Source: Deltaproteobacteria bacterium HGW-Deltaproteobacteria-6 (GTDB taxonomy: Bacteria; Desulfobacterota; Syntrophia; Syntrophales; Smithellaceae). Taken from it: a DNA stretch of 64,000 nt. The position numbers were made by a program, and so were the translations under genes. This document shows positions 52,680 to 61,936 of this stretch, in pieces. Every line of letters starts with the position of its first letter. Position 1 is the first letter of the stretch. Location: positions 286,460-350,459 of the forward strand of contig PHAT01000005.1 in NCBI GenBank assembly GCA_002840435.1, given 5' to 3'. The notes beneath the pieces were generated by a model, which was not told the origin of the DNA, did not search any database, and worked only from the letters and a program-made list of their open reading frames with translations.

Positions 52680-53657
52680 ATGATTATCGTGACCGGCGGC
52701 GCGGGATTCATCGGCAGTGCCTTTGTCTGGAAACTCAACCAGGAAGGCATTGAAGATATTATTATTGTTGATCGCCTTGGAAAAACGGATAAATGGAAAA
52801 ATCTGGTAAATCTTCGCTTTGTTAATTACCTCCATAAGGACGATTTTCATGAGATGATTTATAATGACACAATGCGTTTCGATGTCGACGCGATTATCCA
52901 CATGGGCGCCTGTTCATCGACAACAGAGCGGGATGCCGATTACCTCTGGCAAAACAATCATGTTTACACCGGTCTGCTGGCTGAATATGCGATTGAACAC
53001 GGCATCCGTTTCATTTACGCCAGTTCCGCGGCAACATACGGCGACGGAACCGGGGGGTTTTCTGACGATCACGACAAAATCAAAACACTGAAACCCATCA
53101 ACATGTATGGCTATTCCAAGCAGGTATTTGATGTAAGAGCATTGAAACATTCCTGGGAAAACAATATTGCCGGCATCAAATTTTTTAATGTTTTCGGTCC
53201 CAATGAATATCACAAAGGCGACATGACCAGTGTGATCTTTAAAGCCTTTCATCAAATCAGGGAAACAGGCAAAGTCCGCCTTTTCAAATCCTATCTGCCC
53301 CAATATCCCGATGGCGGCCAGTTGCGTGATTTTGTCTATGTCAAAGATTGTATCGACGCCATGTGGTGGCTTTTTAATCATCAGGACGCCAATGGGATTT
53401 TCAATCTGGGTACCGGCAAGGCCAGAACCTGGAATGATTTGATTAACGCGGTTTTTGCCGCGATGGGCAGAAAGCCGAACATTGAATACATTGAGATGCC
53501 CGAATCATTGCGCAATCAATACCAGTATTTCACGCAGGCGGAAATGGACAAACTCAGCCAGGCTGGCTGCCCGGTGGACTTTTCGCCGCTTGAAGATTCG
53601 GTCCGGGATTACGTTGTGAACTATTTGCAAAAAACGGATCCCCATTTAGGAAATTAA
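52680..53657 (+). CDS. hldD: ADP-L-glycero-D-manno-heptose 6-epimerase
   Basis: A 325-residue short-chain epimerase of the last step in ADP-heptose synthesis for the lipopolysaccharide inner core. The NADP site is TGGAGFIGSAF (5-15), the catalytic Tyr-x3-Lys is in MYGYSKQVFD, and HMGACSSTTERD and NVFGPNEYHKGDM are HldD marks. The length is normal. AAGGAG lies eight bases before ATG 52680. It precedes kdsB and an intergenic repeat. LPS core genes indicate an outer membrane. Confidence 0.95.
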   Translation: MIIVTGGAGFIGSAFVWKLNQEGIEDIIIVDRLGKTDKWKNLVNLRFVNYLHKDDFHEMIYNDTMRFDVDAIIHMGACSSTTERDADYLWQNNHVYTGLLAEYAIEHGIRFIYASSAATYGDGTGGFSDDHDKIKTLKPINMYGYSKQVFDVRALKHSWENNIAGIKFFNVFGPNEYHKGDMTSVIFKAFHQIRETGKVRLFKSYLPQYPDGGQLRDFVYVKDCIDAMWWLFNHQDANGIFNLGTGKARTWNDLINAVFAAMGRKPNIEYIEMPESLRNQYQYFTQAEMDKLSQAGCPVDFSPLEDSVRDYVVNYLQKTDPHLGN

Positions 53658-53678
53658 AAAAATTCAGCTACTGCATTT

Positions 53679-53823
53679 AGCGCCTTCGTAAATTGATCCG
53701 GAGACAAGGCGCACAAAGCCTGAGGAGTGGGGCCTGCTTTAGCGTAGACCGCATAGCCTACACCGGCGGAGACCGGGGAAGGATGCAGTGCAACGATGGA
53801 TATGGACATTTTACGGAGGCGCT
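53679..53823. mobile_element. 145-bp repeat with terminal inverted repeats, copy A
   Basis: The ends are AGCGCCTTCGTAAATTG and, reversed, AGCGCCTCCGTAAAATG, matching at 15 of 17 positions. The inside shares order and much sequence with copy B (61774-61936): CAAGGCG, TGAGGA, GGCCTGCTT, TAGCCT, CCGGGGAA, GATG, CAACGA, ATATGG. No coding capacity. This fits a MITE-like or REP-type dispersed element. Its right end supplies CGGAGG, the ribosome-binding site of kdsB. Confidence 0.7.
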
Positions 53824-53827
53824 CAGC

Positions 53828-54574
53828 ATGAAGAGAAATGTTGTCTGCATTATCCCCTCGCGATATGAATCCAGCCGTTTTCCCGGCAAACCTCTGGCCG
53901 ACCTGTGCGGCAAGCCGATGATCCAGCATGTTTATGAACGAGTGGCAAAGGCCGGAGCCATACCTTATGTGGCAGTGGCCACCGACGATCAGAGAATTTA
54001 TGATGCAGTGAAAAAATTCGGCGGCAACGCCGTGATGACCGCCAGAACGCATCGCTCCGGCACGGACCGGATTTCCGAAGCCGTCGCATCCCTGGATCTT
54101 GCAGCCGATGCCATTGTCGTCAACATCCAGGGCGACCAACCGATTTTTGAGCCGGTGCAGGTTGATGAAGTCATCGAACCTCTGCAGACTGATCCCGCCG
54201 TCGTGATGTCCACCTTGATTTACAAAATCATTCTGGATGAAGAAATCACGCACCCGCACGCCGTGAAAGTTGTTCTTGATCATAAAAACAACGCTCTTTA
54301 TTTTTCACGGGCAACCATTCCTTATGTGCGCGACAAAATGCTCAAAGCCGACTATTATAAGCATCACGGCATTTACGCCTATCGCCGGGATTTTCTTGAC
54401 ACCTTTACCCGGCTGCCGGAAGGCAAACTGGAAAAACTCGAAGCACTCGAACAGCTGCGCGCTCTGGAATACGGTTACAAAATCAAGTGCGTCATCACAC
54501 CTCATGATTCCGTGGAAGTGGACAACGAACAGGAACTCGACCGGGTTCGCCGGATTCTGATGGCAAGAAAGTAA
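53828..54574 (+). CDS. kdsB: 3-deoxy-manno-octulosonate cytidylyltransferase
   Basis: A 248-residue enzyme that activates Kdo with CTP for lipid A-Kdo synthesis. The CTP-binding motif IPSRYESSRFPGKPLADL is at 9-26, QHVYERVAKA follows, and GDQPIFEP and HRSGTDRISEA hold substrate and metal residues. The length is typical. ATG 53828 is preceded by GGAGG, which is part of the repeat at 53679-53823, so the element decides the start. It sits 170 bases after hldD on the same strand. Confidence 0.95.
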   Translation: MKRNVVCIIPSRYESSRFPGKPLADLCGKPMIQHVYERVAKAGAIPYVAVATDDQRIYDAVKKFGGNAVMTARTHRSGTDRISEAVASLDLAADAIVVNIQGDQPIFEPVQVDEVIEPLQTDPAVVMSTLIYKIILDEEITHPHAVKVVLDHKNNALYFSRATIPYVRDKMLKADYYKHHGIYAYRRDFLDTFTRLPEGKLEKLEALEQLRALEYGYKIKCVITPHDSVEVDNEQELDRVRRILMARK

Positions 54575-54576
54575 TG

Positions 54577-56472
54577 CTATTTTAAAATAAGCCGGAACGG
54601 CGCGGGAGGAATGAATTCTCCCGGCCAGGCTTTAATTTTTGTCGAAAAAGTTTCACAACCGTCGGCTTCAATCGTCACATCATAATCACCTGCAGGCAGA
54701 CCAAAAAAAGCAAATGTCGCTTTAAACGCGAAATCCCGGGACGCAAGAAAAGTAGTCAGCACCTCTCTTTCGCTCATCTTGTCATTGGGTACAAGCAACC
54801 GGGAGATCCCGGGACCGGTTAACTGAATGGCGCGGATTTTCACGCTCTCCGGCAAGTCTTTAAAAAAACCCCAGAACCTGTCGGCGGTGGATGTTGCAGC
54901 CGTCATATAACCGGCAACCATTCCCTGCGGTTTTAAAATAAACTTTGCTTCCGCAATTTTCCCCGGTTTTATGTCCAGCGTTACTTTATCCGGTTCGGTT
55001 TTAAAACCAAAAGCACAGAGACTGACATCATATTTTTTGGGTATAATAGCCCCCGTTTCCTGTTCGGGCAGAAAAGGATCTATTTTGAGTTGTGTTTCCT
55101 TTTCCTCCGTTCCGGTCGGGACCAGGACAAGCGCCATCTGCGAAGGAATTTTTACGTTCGGGGGATCAAATGCATGTTGAAGATGCACATAGCCTTTAGA
55201 ACGGGCATATGTTTTATCCTTATTGGTTTCCGTACTGGCCAGGACGGCTTTGAATTGAGCTATCATTTCCGGACTGGAAAGAATACTGACATGGTCTTCG
55301 TTAAGTCCGGTTGTTTTAAGGGCCTCGGCCTGCGCTCTTAAATCCAGCATGCTTTCCAGAGTAACCGTGTTATCGTTATTTTGCCGAAACAGGCTACCGC
55401 CTCCCTTATGCCCGAAAAACAGATAGTAACGTATCGAGGAGTCCAGTTTTGCAGACAGCACGCGTTTGATGTAGATGCTTTCCGGGTCCATATCTTTCCA
55501 GCTGGGAATAACCGCGGGTGAATTTTGCACGCCTGTTTTCGCCCGCTGCTCCCCGCCCCAAGGTGTGGAAATCGAAACAAAAAGCTTGATGGCGTCGTAG
55601 TAGTTATCCTCCCTGGCAATAATGACAGAACGGGACACCAAGCCCCCCATGCTGTGCGCAACGACATACAACGATTCAAATTGATATTTCCTGTACAAGT
55701 CATAAAGCTTTGTCCGAAGCAAGAAAGCCGTTGTGTCCAGCCGGGCGCCGGACGGATAGTAAAAAATCCAGGGCTGATAACGCGAACGGTCAAGATGATT
55801 AATAAAATAACGCCAGTCCTGCGGTGAACCGGCAGCGCCGTGAACAAAAAGAATGGGAATTTTTTTGGCGTCGTAAGGTTCAATGAAAAATATATTGCAG
55901 CCAATCCGTTTAAAAAATTCCAGCGGCGTCCAGAAACCAGCGAGCCCATTTTCTGCTGAAAACACCGGATCGTCGAGATTCGCCAAAGTACCGGCTGATG
56001 TTGAAGGTTTCTTTTTTCCGCCGGAAAATTGAATCAGCAAACTGGCCAAAGATGAAACCGGTGGTTTCGTTTCCGGCTTCAGAATAATATCCAGACCGAA
56101 GACAGCGCCACCCACCTGCGTTTTCACTTGATCGGGTTTTCCGTAGTAACCCGCCCATTCATTTGGATCATAAGAGAGATCCCCATTGGCGTCCTCAAAA
56201 GCGAAAATCTCATAATTTCCCTCCCGCACCAGCATTTCATATTGCCCGGACCCGGATAACACCGTGTAATCGGCAATCGTTACAACACCGCTCTGATTGC
56301 TGTAAGTGACAACAACAATGGAAGTTTTGCGAGATGAAACATTGATGACTTCGCCAATCAGCAGGCAGGAGTCTTTTGAAAATTGAACATCCTCCCTCAG
56401 TTTAACCAGTGCACAGCCACTGAGATTCCAGATAATCAGGACCAGGATGACGATACTGATATATTTTCGCAT
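54577..56472 (-). CDS. alpha/beta-hydrolase (PGAP1/lipase-like) lipoprotein
   Basis: A 631-residue predicted lipoprotein with lipobox IWNLSGC (Cys near 20). A beta-rich N-terminal domain, about 20-140, with GDLSYDPNEWAGYYG in a calcium-site-like loop, precedes the hydrolase (about 200-420): PILFVHGAAGSPQDW, then VVAHSMGGLVSR with the nucleophile Ser, and STPWGGEQ. A C-terminal beta domain with DIKPGKIAEAKF closes it. This is an extracytoplasmic esterase or lipase in the outer or inner membrane leaflet. It is divergent from pldA, with kdsB convergent; two lipolytic enzymes thus lie side by side, which suggests membrane lipid turnover. Confidence 0.85.
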   Translation of the reverse strand: MRKYISIVILVLIIWNLSGCALVKLREDVQFSKDSCLLIGEVINVSSRKTSIVVVTYSNQSGVVTIADYTVLSGSGQYEMLVREGNYEIFAFEDANGDLSYDPNEWAGYYGKPDQVKTQVGGAVFGLDIILKPETKPPVSSLASLLIQFSGGKKKPSTSAGTLANLDDPVFSAENGLAGFWTPLEFFKRIGCNIFFIEPYDAKKIPILFVHGAAGSPQDWRYFINHLDRSRYQPWIFYYPSGARLDTTAFLLRTKLYDLYRKYQFESLYVVAHSMGGLVSRSVIIAREDNYYDAIKLFVSISTPWGGEQRAKTGVQNSPAVIPSWKDMDPESIYIKRVLSAKLDSSIRYYLFFGHKGGGSLFRQNNDNTVTLESMLDLRAQAEALKTTGLNEDHVSILSSPEMIAQFKAVLASTETNKDKTYARSKGYVHLQHAFDPPNVKIPSQMALVLVPTGTEEKETQLKIDPFLPEQETGAIIPKKYDVSLCAFGFKTEPDKVTLDIKPGKIAEAKFILKPQGMVAGYMTAATSTADRFWGFFKDLPESVKIRAIQLTGPGISRLLVPNDKMSEREVLTTFLASRDFAFKATFAFFGLPAGDYDVTIEADGCETFSTKIKAWPGEFIPPAPFRLILK

Positions 56473-56657
56473 AATTAATCCGTTTTAATGTTAAGAAACA
56501 ATAAGACTATTATTTTATCCAAAAGCATCTGTTTAAAAGTTGATCATACGATTATCAGAATGGCCGGGTAGATACAATGTCAAAAAAACTTACAATATCG
56601 GAGCCGGCTTTACTTTGGCGCCGGAAGGGGTTATCTTAATAAAATGAGGGATAAAGA

Positions 56658-57824
56658 ATGCTTTTTTTAAAAAGATGGATATCCGATGGACGACTTCTAT
56701 GCGGCATATTTATTCTGACCATATGGACTGTTTTTTTCCTGCATCCATCCGCTGCTGTCGCCGAAATGAATGATCGTCTGGCCGATTGCGCTAAAATTGA
56801 CGATAATGCATCACGATTGCATTGCTTTGATGAACTGACGGGTAGAAAGAATCCTGTCCCTCAAACTGCCGAAGCCCAAACACCCGCCATATCTGTGGCG
56901 AAAGAGGCTTCTTCAGAACCGGACAAACTTTCCGTTATGACCAGACAATGGGATTTGGACCCTCAAACCCGCCGGAATTCCTTTGTCCTCAGACCATACC
57001 GCATGAATTATTTATTGCCGGTTGCCTACAATTCGTCACCGAATGAGGAAACGAATTTGGAATATGACCCCGCGGCTCAGATCCAATATAATGAAGCCAA
57101 GTTCCAGATCAGTTTGAAAGCGAAAATTTGGGAGGATGTCTTGCAGAGTCCGCTTCAGGGGGTTTATGACAAAATTAAAGTGATAAAAGGTATGGATATC
57201 TGGTTTGCATACACGCAATTGTCCTTTTGGCAGATTTACAATACCGCTTTCTCAGCGCCTTTCCGCGATTTAAATTATGAGCCGGAATTATTAGTCAACT
57301 TTCGCACGAATTATGAAGTTCTGGGCTTCAAGGGGCGTTTTATAAACGTCGGATTCAACCATCAATCCAACGGCCGGTCACGACCGCTTTCCCGCAGCTG
57401 GAACCGCCTGGTAGCCAATATCGGCCTGGAAAGAAAGAATTTGGATTTGCAGTTGAAAACCTGGTACCGGTTGACGGAAATTGGAAACGATAATGATGAC
57501 AACCCCGACATGACACGCTATATGGGATATGGCGAACTCCTGACAACTTACTACTGGGAAAAGCAGAGATTTGCCATTATGCTGCGCAACAATTTAAGGC
57601 AAAACAATCTGGGCGCTGTGCAGTTGGATTGGAGCATTCCGCCCATCACGCTGGGCCATCTGCTGCTGGGCTCCTTTATCCCGAAATCAACGCTGGAAAA
57701 ATACCTTACGGATAAATTCAGCCTCTATTTTCAATATTTCAACGGCTATGGCGAAGGACTGATAGACTATAACACAAGTATTAACCGAATCAGTGCGGGC
57801 GTTATGATTGCGGAATGGAACTGA
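56658..57824 (+). CDS. pldA: outer membrane phospholipase A (OMPLA)
   Basis: A 388-residue outer-membrane beta-barrel phospholipase with a signal peptide (to about residue 35). The catalytic triad is visible with the exact spacing of E. coli OMPLA: His235 and Ser237 in NHQSNGR, and Asn249, twelve residues after the Ser, in SWNR. Alternating hydrophobic strands fill 130-385 and the protein ends in WN after a strand. The N-terminal 90 residues (DRLADCAKIDDNASRLHCFDELTG) form an extra Cys-containing domain as in other large OMPLAs. It hydrolyses phospholipids in the outer leaflet upon damage. It has a promoter region shared with the lipase-like lipoprotein. Confidence 0.93.
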   Translation: MLFLKRWISDGRLLCGIFILTIWTVFFLHPSAAVAEMNDRLADCAKIDDNASRLHCFDELTGRKNPVPQTAEAQTPAISVAKEASSEPDKLSVMTRQWDLDPQTRRNSFVLRPYRMNYLLPVAYNSSPNEETNLEYDPAAQIQYNEAKFQISLKAKIWEDVLQSPLQGVYDKIKVIKGMDIWFAYTQLSFWQIYNTAFSAPFRDLNYEPELLVNFRTNYEVLGFKGRFINVGFNHQSNGRSRPLSRSWNRLVANIGLERKNLDLQLKTWYRLTEIGNDNDDNPDMTRYMGYGELLTTYYWEKQRFAIMLRNNLRQNNLGAVQLDWSIPPITLGHLLLGSFIPKSTLEKYLTDKFSLYFQYFNGYGEGLIDYNTSINRISAGVMIAEWN

Positions 57825-57861
57825 ATATTTTGCAGACAATTTATAAAAAATGCCGGGTATC

Positions 57862-58164
57862 ATGAAAGAAATCATCAGTGCTTTAAATGACAAAACTGTT
57901 GAAAGCTCTCAGGGCTGGAGGGTCGATATTTTATCCTTGGATGCTTTAAAGTATTCCGAAAAGGACAAAACAATAACCTTGCAGATCGAGGATCGGCCGG
58001 ATGTCGGAGGAGAACTTACCTGGATCATTTATCTGCCGGCAAACTGGATTTGGGATAGTGCGAAAAAAAGTGAGCCTGTTGCCCCCGAAAAGGTTTCTGA
58101 GATTTTAAACCACATCGAGACGGCTTTCTGGAAGCTCGATATGAAAATAAAAGAATATGTCTGA
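57862..58164 (+). CDS. hypothetical protein, 100 residues
   Basis: Starting with MKEIISALNDKTVESSQGWRVDI (ATG 57862; ATG 57850 is also in frame), it has no signal peptide or membrane helix. It reads as a small alpha/beta protein with Trp-rich strands (ELTWIIYLPANWIWD). No family is recognised. It follows pldA by 37 bases on the same strand and may share its transcript. A weak hairpin (58176-58222) follows. Confidence 0.62.
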   Translation: MKEIISALNDKTVESSQGWRVDILSLDALKYSEKDKTITLQIEDRPDVGGELTWIIYLPANWIWDSAKKSEPVAPEKVSEILNHIETAFWKLDMKIKEYV

Positions 58165-58228
58165 ACAATAAAAACGCAGGGAACGGTCTTGTGACCGTCA
58201 GGTTATCAAAACCGTTCCCCGCAAATAA

Positions 58229-59890
58229 CTAATCCTTAAATATTGCCCCGGTGGAAGCAGACGTCACCAGCCTGGCATAGCGCGCCAGATAGCCCGTGGT
58301 GATGGCGGGCGTCCAGGGTTTGAGCAACTTGCGGCGCCGCGCAAGCTCGGCGTCGCTGACTTTCAGATTCAGCGTTTTGGCCGGGATATCAATGGCAATG
58401 ATATCGCCTTCCTTCACGAGTGCAATGGGGCCGCCTTCCGCCGCTTCCGGAGAGATATGACCGATCGCCGCGCCCTGCGTACCGCCGCTGAAACGCCCGT
58501 CGGTCAAAAGCGCTACGGTCTTATCCAGTCCCATCCCGACAATTGCCGAGGTCGGCGAAAGCATCTCGCGCATCCCCGGGCCGCCTTTGGGACCTTCATA
58601 GCGGATCACTACAATGTCACCGTCTTTAATCTTTCCACCAAGGATCGCGGCGATGGCGTCATCCTCACAGTTAAAGACCCGGGCCTTGCCTTCATTGATC
58701 TGCATCGCCTGCGCCACCGCGGATTGTTTCACCACGCCGCCGTCCGGAGCAAGGTTGCCGCGCAAAACAGCAATTCCGCCCTGCTTGGAATACGGATTAT
58801 TTAAGGACCGAATGACATCATCATTCAAAACGCGGGCAGTTTTTAAATTCGCTCCTACAGTTTTTCCCGATACGGTCATTGCTTTTTCATCAATAACGCC
58901 CAGCTTGCTTATGGTCTTCAGGACCGCTTGAATCCCGCCCGCCGCATCCAGATCTTCAATGTGGTGATGACCGGCCGGGCTCAATTTGCAGATGTTCGGA
59001 GTTTTCCCGCTGATTTTATTGAAGAGGTCCAAATCGAGCTTGATCCCCGCTTCATGAGCAATGGCGGGAATGTGCAAAACCGTATTGGTGGAGCAGCCTA
59101 ATGCCATATCGACGGCGATCGCGTTTTTGAAAGCGGCCAGTGTCGCGATGTCGCGGGGTTTCACGTTCTTTTTGAGAATATCCATAATTTTCATGCCCGC
59201 ATGCTTGGCCAGTCGATGCCGCGCGGCAAGCACCGCCGGAATCGTGCCGTGTCCGGGTAACCCCAGACCCAACGCTTCGGTGACGCAGTTCATGGAATTG
59301 GCCGTGTACATGCCGGAGCAGGAACCGCAGCCCGGACAGGCGCAGTCTTCCAACTGTGCCAATTCCGCGGCTTTCATTTTTTTGGCCTTTACCGCACCGA
59401 CGCCTTCAAACACAGAAATGAGGTCAACGGCTTTACCCTGAAGTTTCCCCGCCAGCATCGGGCCGCCGCTGATGAAAATCGCCGGAATATTCAGCCGCAG
59501 CGCCGCCATAAGCATGCCGGGCACGACCTTGTCGCAGTTGGGAATAAAAACCAAAGCGTCAAACGGATGAGCCATCGCCATGATTTCAATGGAGTCGGCA
59601 ATCAATTCGCGGCTAGCCAGCGAATACTTCATCCCCGCATGATTCATGGCGATGCCGTCGCATACCCCGATAACCGGAAACTCCACCGGTGTGCCACCGG
59701 CCATGCGAATACCCGCCTTGACATCCTGAGTGATCAGGTCCAGATGGATATGGCCGGGGATGATTTCATTGGCGGAATTCACCACACCGATAAGCGGTCT
59801 GGCAATTTCTTCATCGGTATAACCCATGGCTTTAAAGAGTGAGCGATGCGGTGCGCGCTCCAGTCCTTTTTTCATGAGATCACTTCTCAT
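58229..59890 (-). CDS. ilvD: dihydroxy-acid dehydratase
   Basis: A 553-residue iron-sulfur dehydratase of the valine/isoleucine path, converting dihydroxy acids to 2-keto acids. The cluster Cys are in [12 protein letters not shown] and in [20 protein letters not shown], and GGSSGG-like [20 protein letters not shown] is near the C-terminus. Length is typical of the standard group. It is the last gene of the minus-strand ilvB-ilvH-ilvC-ilvD order, 267 bases after ilvC. That gap carries a palindromic repeat. Confidence 0.95.
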   Translation of the reverse strand: MRSDLMKKGLERAPHRSLFKAMGYTDEEIARPLIGVVNSANEIIPGHIHLDLITQDVKAGIRMAGGTPVEFPVIGVCDGIAMNHAGMKYSLASRELIADSIEIMAMAHPFDALVFIPNCDKVVPGMLMAALRLNIPAIFISGGPMLAGKLQGKAVDLISVFEGVGAVKAKKMKAAELAQLEDCACPGCGSCSGMYTANSMNCVTEALGLGLPGHGTIPAVLAARHRLAKHAGMKIMDILKKNVKPRDIATLAAFKNAIAVDMALGCSTNTVLHIPAIAHEAGIKLDLDLFNKISGKTPNICKLSPAGHHHIEDLDAAGGIQAVLKTISKLGVIDEKAMTVSGKTVGANLKTARVLNDDVIRSLNNPYSKQGGIAVLRGNLAPDGGVVKQSAVAQAMQINEGKARVFNCEDDAIAAILGGKIKDGDIVVIRYEGPKGGPGMREMLSPTSAIVGMGLDKTVALLTDGRFSGGTQGAAIGHISPEAAEGGPIALVKEGDIIAIDIPAKTLNLKVSDAELARRRKLLKPWTPAITTGYLARYARLVTSASTGAIFKD

Positions 59891-59975
59891 CGTTTTTCTC
59901 CTGAATAGATACTTTTTATGTCATTTGAAGATCGCCGCGTCGCGTCAGGCGTTCTTCCTGAGAACCATAAACCAA

Positions 59976-60103
59976 TCATTGCAAGTGGAGCGAAGCAATC
60001 TCATGGATTCAGATTGCCACCCTCTGGCCAGATGGCATGCTCAGCCCGAAGGGTTGCTGCCCTGATAACTCAAAGGTTAAATGAGAGCACACGTCACAAT
60101 GAC
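59976..60103. repeat. imperfect palindromic repeat between ilvC and ilvD
   Basis: The ends TCATTGCAAG... and ...CACAATGAC are inverted relative to each other, and GAGCGAAGCAATCTCA is of the common intergenic REP type. A further hairpin with CCGCC/GGCGG lies at 60110-60153, next to the end of ilvC. Confidence 0.55.
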
Positions 60104-60157
60104 AAATTCGGATTGAGCAACAGCCCCCGCCAAGGCGGAGACCATTGCTCAGATCAA

Positions 60158-61213
60158 TTATTTCTTGCGTTTTTCCGGTCTGAGCGCTCTCACAGCAGCG
60201 CCGGCCTGCCACAACTCGGACTCGCGCATCTCTTTGAGTTCTTCGTTGAGCTTTTCCTTGTAATCCGGCGCGCCGTTGACGCGCAGAACGATTTCCGTCT
60301 CCTTGCCGGTAGCGACGGAATTATAAAGTTCGGCAAACACCGGTTCCACCGCCTTGCGGAATTTGTGCCGCCAGTCCAGCGCACCGCGCTGCGCGGTAGC
60401 TGAACAGTTGGCGTACATCCAATCCATGCCGTTTTCGCCGACCAGACGGATCAGGCTCTGCGTAAGTTCTTCCACCGTTTCATTGAAGGCTTCGCTTGGG
60501 GTATGGCCGTGTTTGCGCAGTTCGGCGTATTGTGCCTCCATCATGCCGGCAAGAGCGCCCATCAGCACACCGCGTTCACCGGTAAGATCGCTGTAAACTT
60601 CCATTTGGAAGGTCGTCGGAAACAAGAATCCGGAACCGATGGCGATGCCCAGAGCCAGTGTGCGTTCCATTGCGCGGCCTGTTGCATCCTGATGGACCGC
60701 AAAGCTGGAATTGATGCCGCTGCCGTCGACGAAATTGCGGCGGACGCTGGTACCCGACCCCTTGGGAGCGACCATAATGACATCGACGAAGTCAGGCGGG
60801 ATAACACCCGTCTGTTCCTTATACACAATTGAAAAACCATGCGAGAAGTAAAGCGCATCGCCTTTTTTCAGGTGTGCTTTGACTTTCGGCCACAGGATAG
60901 TCTGCGCCGCGTCGGATACCAGATATTGAATGACGGTTGCTTTCTCTACCGCTTCTTCAATCGGGAAAAGCGTCTGGCCGGGTACCCAGCCGTCGGCAAT
61001 GGCTTTTTCCCAGTAAGATTTGTCTTCCGGAGACTGACCGATGATGACGTTGACGCCGTTATCTCTCATATTGAAAGCCTGCGCGGGCCCCTGAACACCA
61101 TAGCCCAAAACCGCGATCACTTCTTTTTTAAGAACGTCCTGTGCCTTTTGAACGGTGAACTCTTCCGAAGTCACCACATCTTCCACTGTACCGCCAAAAT
61201 TAATTTTTGCCAT
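60158..61213 (-). CDS. ilvC: ketol-acid reductoisomerase
   Basis: A 351-residue enzyme of class I length, with the NADPH motif GYGVQGPAQAFNMRDNG (residues 38-54), metal ligands in AHLKKGDALYFSHGF and VAPKGSGTSVRRNF, and a C-terminal helical knotted domain with ENGMDWMYANCSATAQRGALDW. It rearranges and reduces acetolactate. It starts 48 bases after ilvH. The sequence around the cofactor loop is atypical compared with E. coli or the NADP-only class, and its preference for NADH or NADPH cannot be told here. Confidence 0.95.
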   Translation of the reverse strand: MAKINFGGTVEDVVTSEEFTVQKAQDVLKKEVIAVLGYGVQGPAQAFNMRDNGVNVIIGQSPEDKSYWEKAIADGWVPGQTLFPIEEAVEKATVIQYLVSDAAQTILWPKVKAHLKKGDALYFSHGFSIVYKEQTGVIPPDFVDVIMVAPKGSGTSVRRNFVDGSGINSSFAVHQDATGRAMERTLALGIAIGSGFLFPTTFQMEVYSDLTGERGVLMGALAGMMEAQYAELRKHGHTPSEAFNETVEELTQSLIRLVGENGMDWMYANCSATAQRGALDWRHKFRKAVEPVFAELYNSVATGKETEIVLRVNGAPDYKEKLNEELKEMRESELWQAGAAVRALRPEKRKK

Positions 61214-61261
61214 AAAACCCCCTGTTCTTAATTGTTATTATTTGTTATTTTGCATCTTATT

Positions 61262-61747
61262 TTAATCATCCAATTTCAAAGCGATAAGACCTGTTCTGGT
61301 GATATCGGCAATGCCGAGCGGCTCCAGGCGAGCCAGAGAAAAGTCGATTTGAGTTTTATCCCCTGTTATTTCGATAATAACATATTTATCGCCCGACACG
61401 ATGACCTTCCACTTATTCATATCAATAGCCTTTTTTACGGATTCCGAATTCTGGGCTGTCAGATTAAGCCGGACCAGAACCATCTCGCGATGGATGGACT
61501 CGACATTGGTCAGGTCATCAACAGAAATTACATCGAACAGTCTTTGCAGCTGATTTTCAATCCGGGTAACGGTCGTCTGGGCTCCGGCAGTGGTCATCAC
61601 GATTTTCGATATGTCTTTTTGCGTTGTGGTATTCACGCAGAGACTGTCAATATTGTATCCTTTACCGCCCAGCGTTCCGGCAACTCTGGCCAGAACGTCC
61701 GGTTTGTTATGCACCAGAATTGAAATAATGTGGTCCTTTTTCTCCAT
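61262..61747 (-). CDS. ilvH: acetolactate synthase small (regulatory) subunit
   Basis: A 161-residue ACT-domain subunit that raises the activity of IlvB and gives valine feedback. ISILVHNKPDVLARVAGTLGGKGYNIDSL is the ACT domain, and the C-terminal half (IHREMVLVRLNL) is the usual second domain. ATG 61747 with GAGG upstream is preferred to GTG 61762. A dispersed repeat separates it from ilvB by 186 bases, so translational coupling to ilvB is broken. Confidence 0.95.
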   Translation of the reverse strand: MEKKDHIISILVHNKPDVLARVAGTLGGKGYNIDSLCVNTTTQKDISKIVMTTAGAQTTVTRIENQLQRLFDVISVDDLTNVESIHREMVLVRLNLTAQNSESVKKAIDMNKWKVIVSGDKYVIIEITGDKTQIDFSLARLEPLGIADITRTGLIALKLDD

Positions 61748-61773
61748 TTTACTCAACCTCACAATTAGTAATT

Positions 61774-61936
61774 TGACGCTTCGTCAAAAGCTCCAGAGGC
61801 AAGGCGTGCGAGTCATGAGGAATGCGGCCTGCTTATGCAGGCCGCCTAGCCTGCCCCGGCACAGGCCGGGGAATGATGACGCACAACGAAGCATATGGGA
61901 CTCGCGTGCCCTCTGGGGTATTTCACGAAGTCGTCA
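61774..61936. mobile_element. 163-bp repeat with terminal inverted repeats, copy B
   Basis: The ends TGACGCTTCGTCAAAAGCTC and, reversed, TGACGACTTCGTGAAATACC are imperfect inverted repeats, and CCAGAGG occurs in both just inside. The core contains a strong hairpin (GCGGCCTGC/GCAGGCCGC) and the same ordered blocks as copy A at 53679. The ilvB stop codon TGA (61936-61934) is the first three bases of this element as read on the minus strand. Confidence 0.75.

Noticed and set aside
58176-58222. Terminator between the hypothetical gene and ilvD
   Set aside because: The stem GGGAACGGT/ACCGTTCCC is real but the loop is 23 bases and no T-run follows, so it is only mentioned as a weak hairpin.
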